From Thaumasiovibrio sp043421945 (lineage in GTDB: Bacteria > Pseudomonadota > Gammaproteobacteria > Enterobacterales > Vibrionaceae), in NCBI GenBank assembly GCA_043421945.1, contig JBHOGO010000007.1, forward strand, positions 31,335-95,334: a DNA stretch of 64,000 nucleotides, written 5' to 3'. The notes under the pieces are model-generated. The model worked only from the letters and a program-made list of their open reading frames with translations, was not told the DNA's origin and ran no database searches. The position numbers and the translations under genes were made by a program. Below are positions 43,855 to 52,438 of the stretch, in pieces; within the stretch, counting starts at the first letter, position 1; each line of letters begins with the position of its first letter.

Positions 43855-44765
43855 TTTACCTATTCTTGATATTACTGAGTATTCCAATTGCTTTTATCGC
43901 TTGGCGGGAGCGAAAACCCACTCATACTTATCTGAAGGACAGTGAATATACCTATATACAGACAAAAAAATCTGTAGAGGGAGGGATCGATTTCGATGCC
44001 CTTTTTGAAAGAACGTGGTGGCAAAGCACAGGTGATATGATTCGTACTGTGTACAAGCGCTTAGGGAAGTATGCGCCTCTTAAAATCGCAGGATTAATAT
44101 TACTATTAATGGTGTTTTCTATTGAATTTAACCGCCGTTTTATTCGAGGGAACGCTTACATTGTTACGGTGGTTTTTGTTGTTATTGGGCTGGTTCTCGG
44201 CTATTTGTACTTTAAGAAAAAAGAAGTTCAGGCTTTTAATCAATCCTTTCCTGATGCGCTTAATATGCTCAGTAGTGCCGTATCGTCAGGTGAGAGTTTA
44301 GTCCACGCGATAAGGTATGTTGGGGATACGATGGTTGGACCAGTAGGTCGTGAATTTAAGGCAATGAGTGAGCGATTACAGCTAGGTGAGAACCCAGATG
44401 ATGTTTTTGCTAAATCTTGTCGACGATTTCCCTATAAAAATTTTTACTTTTTTATTATCACCTTACGAGCAAATATGAATCAAGGCGGGCAACTTAAAGA
44501 GATCATGTCCCGTTTAAATAGGTTAATGTTTAATGCTCGGACAATTGAAAAAAAGAAGTTGGCATTGACATCAGAAGCACGGGCATCAGCAAAAATTGTC
44601 GGAGCGATCCCATTTATATTTCTTATTATGCTGCAGTTTTTGAGCCCAGAAAATTATGATTTTGTCATGTTTAATGATGACGGTCGTCCAGTACTCTATT
44701 ATGTCATTATTAGTGAGTTAATAGGATTGTCAATTATCAAATTACTGATGAAAGGTATCAAATAA
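43851..44765 (+). CDS. tadB: Tad platform protein TadB
   Basis: 304 aa, T2SSF domain (PDALNMLSSAVSSGESLVHA, NFYFFIITLRANMNQGGQL) with hydrophobic helices near residues 1-15, 75-115 and at the C-terminus. It forms the inner-membrane platform with TadC, and links to the TadA ATPase. Overlaps tadC by one base. Confidence 0.93.
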   Translation: MIYLFLILLSIPIAFIAWRERKPTHTYLKDSEYTYIQTKKSVEGGIDFDALFERTWWQSTGDMIRTVYKRLGKYAPLKIAGLILLLMVFSIEFNRRFIRGNAYIVTVVFVVIGLVLGYLYFKKKEVQAFNQSFPDALNMLSSAVSSGESLVHAIRYVGDTMVGPVGREFKAMSERLQLGENPDDVFAKSCRRFPYKNFYFFIITLRANMNQGGQLKEIMSRLNRLMFNARTIEKKKLALTSEARASAKIVGAIPFIFLIMLQFLSPENYDFVMFNDDGRPVLYYVIISELIGLSIIKLLMKGIK

Positions 44766-45667
44766 TGGATATTTCAGGGTTGATAGGTATCCCATCATCA
44801 CGAATACAAGTGATGGTGTTAATTGGTATGTGTATTACAGGGATAGTCTCTTTCATCTATGTTGGTATATCTATGTTGAAGAGAAACCGCCAATTAAATA
44901 GTTATGGTATTAATATTGATAAATCTTCTTCAGCACTGACGATGACGGTGAATAATGCCGCTAGGACCGTTGAGAAGAACCTACTGTTTGATGAGAAAGA
45001 TATCAAAGATCAAATGATTTCAGCAGGTTTATATAATACGAAATATGCAAGGTTTATTACACCATGTAAGTATATTCTTTTTTTATCTGGTTCGATTGGA
45101 TACTACTTTTTATTGGGGAATCAAACTGAGCTCTTAACGAGTGTAGGCATTCTTAGTTTTTGGTTAGTTGTTACTATCTTACTTCCTGATATTGTTCTAA
45201 GGGCGAGATCTGAAAGCGTGAAGCAAAAGCTCTCAGGGATGTTACCTTATATCATTGATCTATTAGCAATATGCATTCAAAGTGGTATGACGATTGAGTC
45301 TTCAGTGCGCTACCTATCGCATGAGATGCGGGCTTTCGATCGCGACTTGAGCTACATGCTTAATCGACTCAATGATCGTGCCCAGATAGTGACGATGGAA
45401 GAAGCGTTAGAAGAACTTTATATTATGTACCCAACAAGTGAATTTCGCTCTTTCGTAATGACGTTAAAGCAAAGCCTAAAGTATGGTGCAAGTATATATA
45501 AGGTATTAACGACACTAGCGGGTGATATTAGAGATGAGCAGATGCTCGTTTTAGAAGAAAAAATAGGGAAGCTAGGTGCTAAAATGTCGGTTCCTTTAAT
45601 ATTATTTGTCATGATGCCCGTCGTTATTTTGATTGCTGCACCTGGCATAATGAGGTCATTAGGATGA
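44765..45667 (+). CDS. tadC: Tad platform protein TadC
   Basis: 300 aa, second T2SSF-type platform protein. Helices near 13-38, 97-145 and at the C-terminus (LILFVMMPVVILIAAPG). The T2SSF core is PYIIDLLAICIQSGMTIESS and FVMTLKQSLKYGASIYKV. Overlaps tadD by four bases. Confidence 0.93.
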   Translation: MDISGLIGIPSSRIQVMVLIGMCITGIVSFIYVGISMLKRNRQLNSYGINIDKSSSALTMTVNNAARTVEKNLLFDEKDIKDQMISAGLYNTKYARFITPCKYILFLSGSIGYYFLLGNQTELLTSVGILSFWLVVTILLPDIVLRARSESVKQKLSGMLPYIIDLLAICIQSGMTIESSVRYLSHEMRAFDRDLSYMLNRLNDRAQIVTMEEALEELYIMYPTSEFRSFVMTLKQSLKYGASIYKVLTTLAGDIRDEQMLVLEEKIGKLGAKMSVPLILFVMMPVVILIAAPGIMRSLG

Positions 45668-46416
45668 GAATATTATTCGTTATTTTTACTCTGCTTTGTT
45701 CAGCTTGTGCAAGTAATGTAGCAAGAGAAAGCTATGAACCAACTCAAGAGCAACTAGCAAGCGAAGGAATGTATCAAAATCGTGAAGACTACCCTGCCCT
45801 TATAGAGCTCTATAAGCAGCAGCTTACTGTGAGTGAACAAGTTGATATTCGAATTAAGTTAGTCAATGCGTATGTAGAGTTAGACGATCTAGATTCGGCT
45901 AATTTTCATATGACTTTGTTACCGGAAAATACTGACAATAGTCATAAAAACATTGTAGAAGATTTATTTCATACCAAAGCTTGGGTTTATTATCATGACG
46001 AAGACTACGAACTTGCTAAGAAATACCTATATAAAGAGATAAGTGCATACCCAAACAATGCTAAGTCTCACAATTTACTCGGGATTATTTATGCGTCGGA
46101 AGGGGATTTTGTTCGTGCAAGAATTCAAATGAACCATGCGCGAACGCTACAATATAGTGATGACATTGTTATTAATAATCTTGCCGTTCTTGATATCATG
46201 GAACATCGTTTTTCCGATGCGGTTAGGAAATTGAACCCTCTATATAGAAATGGCCTCGCTGATGAACGCATGAAAATGAATCTTCTTGTCTCATTGGCAA
46301 TGCTAGAAGATGACCGAGAGTTCAGCGCTCTATCCAATGAGCTATTTAGTCATATTGATAAAGATACCGTCCGTAGTCAAATTGGAACGCTCTTTGTTTC
46401 TAATACTATAAGGTAG
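45664..46416 (+). CDS. tadD: Tad TPR lipoprotein TadD
   Basis: 250 aa. Lipobox LLCSAC (about residues 11-15) and TPR-like repeats (AWVYYHDEDYELAKKYLYKE, NLLGIIYASEGDFVRARIQM). TadD is needed for secretin assembly in other Tad systems. Seven bases separate it from tadE. Confidence 0.88.
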   Translation: MRILFVIFTLLCSACASNVARESYEPTQEQLASEGMYQNREDYPALIELYKQQLTVSEQVDIRIKLVNAYVELDDLDSANFHMTLLPENTDNSHKNIVEDLFHTKAWVYYHDEDYELAKKYLYKEISAYPNNAKSHNLLGIIYASEGDFVRARIQMNHARTLQYSDDIVINNLAVLDIMEHRFSDAVRKLNPLYRNGLADERMKMNLLVSLAMLEDDREFSALSNELFSHIDKDTVRSQIGTLFVSNTIR

Positions 46417-46423
46417 GTGTGGC

Positions 46424-46921
46424 GTGAAAAAGCATTACCATCACCAAAAGGGAAGTGTCAGCGTTGAATTAGCTATGGGTTTTTTTGGTTTCTGGCTAAT
46501 GATGATGGCTTGGGTGGAAATGAGTTACCTATCGTATGTCAATGCTATCACTGATCTGGCCATAGCAGAGATTGGACACTCGTCAAAGCGCGAAAACACT
46601 GACTATCATGAGGCCGTTTTATCACGAATGACAAGCGAAAATGCGCTGTGGCGTTTTCTTGTCGATGAAGACAAGTTTACGTTGTCAATTCGCTATTATA
46701 CCAATATTGGTGATTTTTTAGACTTTGATGGTAAGGAGTGTATTAAAGATGAAGGTACTGAAATCAACTTGTGCGGAGAGCCAGAAGACAGAGCCATTGC
46801 TGTCTATGGGCTGAGTTATGAATTCAAGAGTATTTTTAGCTATTTCATTACTAAGGGTTTAGATATTCATCGTGAGGTGATGGTTGTACAGGAGTATGAG
46901 CGTGATCAGTTTAACTACTAA
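46424..46921 (+). CDS. tadE: Tad pseudopilin TadE
   Basis: 165 aa. The GTG start at 46424 follows TAGGTGTGGC. The N-terminal KGSVSVELAMGFFGFWLMMM is the prepilin-type motif: cleavage after Gly leaves a hydrophobic helix with Glu at position 5. Minor pseudopilin processed by TadV. The following gene starts inside its 3' end. Confidence 0.85.
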   Translation: MKKHYHHQKGSVSVELAMGFFGFWLMMMAWVEMSYLSYVNAITDLAIAEIGHSSKRENTDYHEAVLSRMTSENALWRFLVDEDKFTLSIRYYTNIGDFLDFDGKECIKDEGTEINLCGEPEDRAIAVYGLSYEFKSIFSYFITKGLDIHREVMVVQEYERDQFNY

Positions 46922-47525
46922 GCAGAAGCAGAAGCAGAAGCAGAAGCAGGCAGGTAGTTTCACTGTCGAGTTTGTGATGATCGCCACTTTCTTTTCTCTC
47001 GTACTCGCGTTTACAGGAGATATCGTGGATAAACTGGCGATGAAAGGGAAGCTCGATCGCCTCTCTTTTTCTGCCGTTAGCTTGCTAAAGGAGCGTACTC
47101 AGTTCTACAGCGACTGCAGTGGGGACAGTGACTGCGACCCCTACAAGTTAACGCAAGATGATGTTAATGCGATATATCAATTACTCGAAGGCTCGTTGAC
47201 AAGAACGACAGGGAGCCATGCCGTACATAATCTCACGGCTCTCTTTGAGGAGCAGCTCTACGATCAAGAAAACTCCCCCCTTGATGTAGGAGTGTATGTC
47301 CCGTATACCGAGGAAGGAGAGGCTACTGTGATTAATTGTGAGCCACATGAAGATGATGGGTTAGCGGTAATAGAAAACAAAATCGGGGTAACAACGAGCT
47401 GGGGGAGAAAAGCGCGGCTTTACCAAGTCACGTTATGTTATGAAACTGGTAGTTGGTTCGGTCGAGTTACAGGGGCTGAGAAACTGACACATGTTAGCTC
47501 GACGGCTGTGATTATCGGGAGGTAG
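46896..47525 (+). CDS. tadF: Tad pseudopilin TadF
   Basis: 209 aa from ATG 46896, which overlaps tadE by 26 bp; a GTG at 46902 has better spacing to GGAG and may be the real start. The N-terminus KQKQKQKQKQAGSFTVEFVM has a Lys-Gln repeat before the prepilin-type cleavage motif AGSFTVEFVMIATFFSLVLA. The repeat comes from the GCAGAA array. Four cysteines in the C-terminal domain may form disulfides. Confidence 0.88.
   Translation: MSVISLTTKQKQKQKQKQAGSFTVEFVMIATFFSLVLAFTGDIVDKLAMKGKLDRLSFSAVSLLKERTQFYSDCSGDSDCDPYKLTQDDVNAIYQLLEGSLTRTTGSHAVHNLTALFEEQLYDQENSPLDVGVYVPYTEEGEATVINCEPHEDDGLAVIENKIGVTTSWGRKARLYQVTLCYETGSWFGRVTGAEKLTHVSSTAVIIGR
46922..46945 (+). repeat. GCAGAA x4 hexanucleotide repeat in tadF
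   Basis: Four exact GCAGAA units, plus a partial fifth, begin one base after the tadE stop. In the tadF frame they encode Lys-Gln repeats just before the prepilin cleavage site. Slippage would alter the basic leader without shifting the frame. Confidence 0.9.
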
Positions 47526-47527
47526 CA

Positions 47528-49021
47528 ATGAGGCATGGTAAAGAGCAAGGTGTGGCGACGATATTATTCGTCATGATGGTGCCAGCACTATTCGGAATAT
47601 TTTACCTCGGTTCTGACGCAGCTTACAGTATTCAAACCAGAGCCCGTTTGCTTGATGGTGTTGAAGCGGCAAGTTTGGCCGTTTCGGCTCAAGCGAGTGA
47701 TGATGAAGATAAAAACAGGACGTTAGTTGGTCATTATTTGGATCAGTATGTTGGTCAACGACTCGACGGTGATTCTATTACTGTTACTAAGCGGCATTGT
47801 GAAGATATTCCTGAATGTATTTTAAGCCTTGAAAGTGGTGGTCAGCGTTATTATCAATATGATGTGGCAGCAACAGTCACTCGTGAATCTTGGTTTGGCG
47901 ATGAAAGTAAATCTTTCATGCCTACAACCATGGATATTGGTGCCCGATCCGTTGTTAATAAATATCAAAATACCGCTATTGATGTCGCATTAGTTGCTGA
48001 CTTCTCCGGTTCGATGCAATATGGCTGGACAGGAGGAGAGAAAACTAAAATTGAAGATTTATATGATGTCGTCTCTGATGTACTAAAAGAATTACAGAAA
48101 TATAATGATCTTGAATCAGAGGATAAAAGTACAAAAAGTACAGTAGCATTTGTACCCTATAATCGAAACGTTAGCCCTATACCTGCTCGAGTTGTATTTA
48201 AAGATACAATAACAGAAGGTGATTATAGTAAATACTTCGATTCTGATAAAGATCTCTCACTTTATCACAACAAAATTAATGACAATGTTGATATTGAAGA
48301 GTATCGAATGTGCTATAGGAATTATATTGTCCCTAATTCTCATAGTAATATTAGTAACAGTGAGGCAAATGAAACAGTATTAAATATGTTTAATTATGAA
48401 TACCATAATTCTAACAATAGCTCTGTAGGTGAACTCATTTACTTTGATCTTGATGGGAAATTTATTGATAGAACAGATAACCAAGAGGTTAACTGTAAAG
48501 GTGATTATAAAGCAACTAATAGTACCGTTGATCGTGAAGACTACAGGCTTATTTTCCAATTAAAATCAAGTTTTTGGAATATTGATTTCACAGATGATTT
48601 TGAAGCGTTAAAGACAACGATGCGAACTTTTAAACCATGGTGGGGGACAGCTTCTTACCAAGGGTTAATTAGTGGAGCGCAACTTTTCGATGCAAGAGTT
48701 AAAGCTGGTAGTGCCAATGATCGCCGATTAATTATTCTCCTATCAGATGGGTTAGATAACTTCCCTACGACAATGGAAATGTTACATAAAAATAATTTGT
48801 GTACTGAAATTAGAGAGCAGTTAAGTGATGCGCAAGAGGGTATTTATGCGAAATTGGCTCTGATCGGTTTCGATTATGATGTTAACGACTCTAAGAATAA
48901 ATATCTGAGAGAGTGTATCGGCAACGATAATGTTTATAGAGCACAAAATAAAGACGATATATTAAATACAATTTTAGAATTGATCACAGAAGAAATAGGT
49001 CGGTTAACCCCTGACAAATAA
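47528..49021 (+). CDS. tadG: TadG-like protein with von Willebrand A domain
   Basis: 497 aa. An N-terminal QGVATILFVMMVPALFGIFY pseudopilin-type helix starts the protein, as in TadG. A vWA domain begins near residue 148 with the MIDAS motif DFSGSM; LLSDGLDN lies near 400. A Asn/Asp/Ser-rich insert (about 240-330) separates strands of the domain. It may cap or tip the pilus and bind surfaces, by analogy to vWA-bearing pilins. Eleven bases to the next gene. Confidence 0.9.
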   Translation: MRHGKEQGVATILFVMMVPALFGIFYLGSDAAYSIQTRARLLDGVEAASLAVSAQASDDEDKNRTLVGHYLDQYVGQRLDGDSITVTKRHCEDIPECILSLESGGQRYYQYDVAATVTRESWFGDESKSFMPTTMDIGARSVVNKYQNTAIDVALVADFSGSMQYGWTGGEKTKIEDLYDVVSDVLKELQKYNDLESEDKSTKSTVAFVPYNRNVSPIPARVVFKDTITEGDYSKYFDSDKDLSLYHNKINDNVDIEEYRMCYRNYIVPNSHSNISNSEANETVLNMFNYEYHNSNNSSVGELIYFDLDGKFIDRTDNQEVNCKGDYKATNSTVDREDYRLIFQLKSSFWNIDFTDDFEALKTTMRTFKPWWGTASYQGLISGAQLFDARVKAGSANDRRLIILLSDGLDNFPTTMEMLHKNNLCTEIREQLSDAQEGIYAKLALIGFDYDVNDSKNKYLRECIGNDNVYRAQNKDDILNTILELITEEIGRLTPDK

Positions 49022-49032
49022 AGGTGTAGACT

Positions 49033-49626
49033 ATGAATATTAAATTATTAATAATGGCAATGGTATTAGTTACATGTCAAGTCAATGCAGAAACAACGTA
49101 TATCGATTACTGTGGTACTAATGGTGTAGGTTCAGAGTATTCTGTACATGTAAAAAGTGGTGTATCAGTAATGCCACACCAAGGTCAGTTTTTGTTGGTT
49201 CCCAGCGATTCTGATCTTATCCCCAGCCCAGAGTATGCGAAGTCAAAAGCGATTCTAAAATCTATTCCTTCTGAGTGTATCGAATATGCCATGTTAGACG
49301 GAAATGTGGCAGCGAGGGTTTACTTCGATTTTAACAAATCAAATTTAACGCGAAATTCAGTTAACATTTTAAATCGAGTAGCTCAGCAAGAGTACAACCT
49401 TGATGATGCTCTCTTAATTCGTGGTCATGCCGATCATATTGGAACGGTTGAGTACAACCATGAACTCGGAATGCGTCGTGCAGAGAGTGTGAGTCAATAC
49501 CTTCAACAGCGTAATATTGATTTTGAGCGTATATCTCTTGAATCAAAAGGAAAGCTTGAGCCGATAGCAACGAATTCAACCGCAGAGGGTCGGGCATTAA
49601 ATCGGCGTGTAGAAATTATCAAGTAA
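49033..49626 (+). CDS. OmpA-family protein at the end of the tad operon
   Basis: 197 aa. Signal peptide about 1-19 (CQVNA-ETT), an N-terminal domain with two or three Cys, and a C-terminal OmpA-like peptidoglycan-binding domain (RVYFDFNKSNLTRNSV, IRGHADHIGTVEYNHELG, RALNRRVEI). It may fix the pilus channel to the cell wall. Co-transcribed with tadG, as in other Vibrio tad loci. Confidence 0.85.
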   Translation: MNIKLLIMAMVLVTCQVNAETTYIDYCGTNGVGSEYSVHVKSGVSVMPHQGQFLLVPSDSDLIPSPEYAKSKAILKSIPSECIEYAMLDGNVAARVYFDFNKSNLTRNSVNILNRVAQQEYNLDDALLIRGHADHIGTVEYNHELGMRRAESVSQYLQQRNIDFERISLESKGKLEPIATNSTAEGRALNRRVEIIK

Positions 49627-49697
49627 CGACTTGGTTGGGTACATTGCGGCTTCTGATGCTTTCTTGTTTTTCCAGCAGCCTAATGGGGTTTATTGGG

Positions 49698-49740
49698 CAG
49701 CACATTCTCATTCGGAACCTTTGATAGGTTCCGTGTGCTG
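49698..49740 (+). terminator. Bulged hairpin after the tad operon
   Basis: CAGCACA (49698-49704) pairs with TGTGCTG (49734-49740), and CGGAACCT (49713-49720) with AGGTTCCG (49726-49733). An eight-base bulge is on the 5' side. No T-run follows. Probably terminator or 3'-stabilising structure; another structured RNA role is possible. Confidence 0.5.
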
Positions 49741-49873
49741 TGAGGTTTCACACAAGCTAGAGTCTCATAAAGGCGAAGTTGTCTTTAGCCGTTTCATTTT
49801 ATAATTACAGTTCTGTTATTTTGCGTTAAACTCGCCAACAATTGAATAAGTGTAATCGCTGAGATTGAATAGT

Positions 49874-50269
49874 ATGACCGACCAAATCACTGAGATTGAG
49901 GTAGAAGCGGAGCCTATTGGTGTCGACAGTTTGCCGATAGAGCTTTATAAAGCGCTAAAGATAGCCAACTTGGTATCTGGTGGTGGTGAAGCGAAATTCG
50001 TCATCTCTGAAGGCTATGTAGCGGTAAATGGTGAACTCGAGCAGCGCAAGCGTAGAAAGCTTGAAGAAGGCGACATCATTGAATTTAATGGAGAGTATTA
50101 CTTTATTGAATTCCAGCCACAAGTTGATTTCACGCCAGATGTTGCGCCACCAGTGAGCACACCTGTTGTCAGCTCACCTGCACCGAGCGTATCCGCTGAG
50201 CCAAAAAAGGCGAAGCCAAAGAAAGAGAAACGAGACGGCACGACAGGCCGTAAAGCAATTAGCTTTTAA
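49874..50269 (+). CDS. S4-domain RNA-binding protein
   Basis: 131 aa. The S4-like core is LPIELYKALKIANLVSGGGE, KFVISEGYVAVNGELEQRKR, RKLEEGDIIEFNGE; similar to YbcJ-type small RNA-binding proteins. The tail is Pro/Ser-rich then Lys-rich (KKAKPKKEKRDGTTGRKAIS). ATG 49874 is preferred to a TTG nine bases upstream. Its stop is 16 bp before the next gene. Confidence 0.85.
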   Translation: MTDQITEIEVEAEPIGVDSLPIELYKALKIANLVSGGGEAKFVISEGYVAVNGELEQRKRRKLEEGDIIEFNGEYYFIEFQPQVDFTPDVAPPVSTPVVSSPAPSVSAEPKKAKPKKEKRDGTTGRKAISF

Positions 50270-50285
50270 GTGAATGGAGCTTTTG

Positions 50286-50582
50286 ATGTCTAACGAAATC
50301 AAACCAGAAAGCATCAACGAAGACGATGTGATGACGGGCGAAACACTTGTCGAGATCGTCGAAAATCAGCTTGCCGATGGTCAGCCGATTAAAGTCAAAG
50401 AGACGCTGATGCGCCTAATGATGACAGGCCACTCACGTGAAGATGCTATTGCTTTTATTGCCTCAGCACTTGCGATTGAAGTGTTTGATGTGATGAAAAA
50501 TGAAGCGACCTTCGATGAGAAGCGTTACGCTGAAAATCTCTCTGTCCTTCCAGAGATGCCTTGGCAGGCAGACTTAGACTAA
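50286..50582 (+). CDS. Small conserved protein of unknown function
   Basis: 98 aa, acidic, mainly helical: TLVEIVENQLADGQPIKVKE, TLMRLMMTGHSREDAIAFIA. No function is recognised, though the pattern looks like a small conserved vibrio protein. ATG 50286 follows GGAGCTTTTG. It is probably co-transcribed with the S4-domain gene and ends before a strong terminator. Confidence 0.75.
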   Translation: MSNEIKPESINEDDVMTGETLVEIVENQLADGQPIKVKETLMRLMMTGHSREDAIAFIASALAIEVFDVMKNEATFDEKRYAENLSVLPEMPWQADLD

Positions 50583-50677
50583 TTATCTTGCTGTTTCTTT
50601 TTAACGATAGCCAACGAATGTGCTTTCGTTACTCAAAGATGCAGTAGGTCGTCGAAGTCACACAAAAATATCTTTTG

Positions 50678-50703
50678 AAGAGCCTCGAACGAGGCTCTTT
50701 TGC
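50678..50703 (+). terminator. Rho-independent terminator
   Basis: AAGAGCCTCG / CGAGGCTCTT, a perfect 10-bp stem with a tight loop, followed by TTTGCTTTTTG. It ends the S4-domain transcript. Confidence 0.9.
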
Positions 50704-50724
50704 TTTTTGTTGAGGGTATACATA

Positions 50725-51126
50725 TTACTTGACTCTGAGTAAGCGATATTTCACTTCATCAATGTTGAAAACAACAACCTGAGATCGACGCATCCTTTCC
50801 ACTTTATCCAACATATCGTCACTAAATTGCTGGCGTTTCATCCATTGAAGCGGTTCGGAAAAGTTGTCTTCATTAACGATATAAGAATCATCTTGTAAGC
50901 GGCTGCTATGGACATTGACGACCCATAAGCGAGATTTGAAATCGAGTGTTTCTACGGCAGCGACTTTGAAGCGTTGCCATAGGGATAGCGGTTTATTTAT
51001 CACGACGGATTGTTCTTTCTGCAGCTGGTCGTCGTAGGATACGTTGCCCTTCACCGCTTTGGCAATAACGATATGTTTTTCGGTACCGCCAAATGCGAGA
51101 TGTATCAATGTTGTGTATTGAGTCAA
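50725..51126 (-). CDS. Hypothetical protein, function unknown
   Basis: 133 aa from a TTG at 51126; there is no in-frame ATG before about residue 94, and no clear Shine-Dalgarno. The sequence is soluble and basic with repeated hydrophobic strands (HIVIAKAVKGNVSYDD, RLWVVNVHSSRLQDD, QVVVFNIDEVKYRLLRV). No family recognised. It lies between a terminator and the thioesterase gene, same strand as the latter. Confidence 0.5.
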   Translation of the reverse strand: MTQYTTLIHLAFGGTEKHIVIAKAVKGNVSYDDQLQKEQSVVINKPLSLWQRFKVAAVETLDFKSRLWVVNVHSSRLQDDSYIVNEDNFSEPLQWMKRQQFSDDMLDKVERMRRSQVVVFNIDEVKYRLLRVK

Positions 51127-51177
51127 CTAAGGGTATTTACAGAGTTATCTACAGATATTTATAGGGCAATATATCCG

Positions 51178-51633
51178 TTATCGCGCAGCGGCTTGCATCT
51201 GTTCAGAAGCGACGACGCAGGCAGCGACAAACTCTGGTGGTATTTCGCAGGTTGCTTGTTGCTGATAGTCGTAGAAGACCACCCCATTCATCGCCTTTGC
51301 GATGGTGTAGCCTTTATCGGCATGATAGAGGTGGAAATAGAGCGAGCAGCCTTTGGAAGTAAAGTCATCGGCATAGACTTGTATTGCAATCGGCTCACCG
51401 TAAAATGCTTGGTTAGCGAAATCGATAGCTGCATCGCTCAGAATAGTGGCTCTCCCTTCCACATCAGCTTCACTGTAGCCCTTTGAACACAGGAATTGTA
51501 CACGGGCTTCATTTACAAACCCCCATATCGCATCATTGGCAAGGTGATTAGCGTAATTTACATCTGATATTCGAACTCGCATTTCCGTTTCGTAAAGTGG
51601 TGACTCGGGTAACTCAATCGTAATTCGACTCAT
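51178..51633 (-). CDS. Hotdog-fold acyl-CoA thioesterase
   Basis: 151 aa. YETEMRVRISDVNYANHLAN and SDAAIDFANQAFYGEPIAIQ match the 4-hydroxybenzoyl-CoA/YbgC-type hotdog family, with Asp in the RISDVN position and FYD-like ending. Substrate unknown. ATG 51633 follows AAGGATTGTTTATG. Confidence 0.8.
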   Translation of the reverse strand: MSRITIELPESPLYETEMRVRISDVNYANHLANDAIWGFVNEARVQFLCSKGYSEADVEGRATILSDAAIDFANQAFYGEPIAIQVYADDFTSKGCSLYFHLYHADKGYTIAKAMNGVVFYDYQQQATCEIPPEFVAACVVASEQMQAAAR

Positions 51634-51786
51634 AAACAATCCTTGTGAATACTGTATGGGATAGACTGTGTTGAACGGATACCGCTGCTTGAATATTGAC
51701 CTCATAAAGTATAGGCATTCGTGTATTGCTCCTCGAGCTTTTGTTGATCCTAAGGCTTAAAAATTTCGTGCAGTTCTAATTTTCAC

Positions 51787-52323
51787 TTAGATCGTCACCC
51801 AATATCGGGCGATAGGGTGGGGGTAGACCTTCCCAAAAATCATCCGTTCAAATTTACCGCCATTCGCTTCAATAATCTTTCGTGAAGCAACGTTATCTTC
51901 GTCAGCGGTAATAAGGATTTCTGATAATCCAATTTTTTTCGCTTCAATGAGTCCTAACGAGAGGATTTGATAGCCATAGCCTAACTCTCGATATTTTGGG
52001 GCAATGTCATAGCCGATGTGACCACCTTCAAAGGCAAGGAAAGGGATGGATAAATCATGGCGTACGCGTATTGCACCGACGACCTCTCCTTCGGGGGAGA
52101 GCATCCAAAAATGGTGGCAGGGCACTTGGAAGCGGTGAGCCAGAACGCCCTGAGATTCGTTGATTAGCGACTCAACGTAGCGGGGGAAGTGCGAGTAGGC
52201 ATCTTCGTAGAATTCACCATGCACGGGGTCATCTTCGACAAAATGGTCAATGAAAGCCATGAACGATTGTTCGAACTGTACATGAGGGGAAACTAATTTC
52301 ATGGGCGTGTCAGTTATTGTCAT
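51787..52323 (-). CDS. GNAT family N-acetyltransferase
   Basis: About 178 aa. LSPEGEVVGAIRVRHDLSIP and HIGYDIAPKYRELGYGYQIL (the acetyl-CoA motif R/Q-x-x-G-x-G/A), then ADEDNVASRKIIEANGGKFE. Similar to the N-acetyltransferase group that resembles RimJ/YjdJ-like proteins. Substrate unknown. The ATG at 52323 after CAGGGACA is preferred. Confidence 0.8.
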   Translation of the reverse strand: MTITDTPMKLVSPHVQFEQSFMAFIDHFVEDDPVHGEFYEDAYSHFPRYVESLINESQGVLAHRFQVPCHHFWMLSPEGEVVGAIRVRHDLSIPFLAFEGGHIGYDIAPKYRELGYGYQILSLGLIEAKKIGLSEILITADEDNVASRKIIEANGGKFERMIFGKVYPHPIARYWVTI

Positions 52324-52438
52324 TGTCCCTGTCATCCATTATTGATCGAATGCTGTACTAGGTGCGTGTCTTAGCAGAGTACTTGATTTCACAGCCATAG
52401 TGATCTTAAACACTCTCTATGAATAGTTTGTGATGCTG

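Noticed and set aside
34251..49626. Tad region as a recently integrated mobile island
   Set aside because: It is more AT-rich than its neighbours, but no integrase, attachment repeat or tRNA junction was found at its edges. Old transfer remains possible.
51010..51486. 158-codon plus-strand open frame
   Set aside because: It is opposite the thioesterase gene and the hypothetical gene, whose translations have better protein character; no ribosome-binding site.
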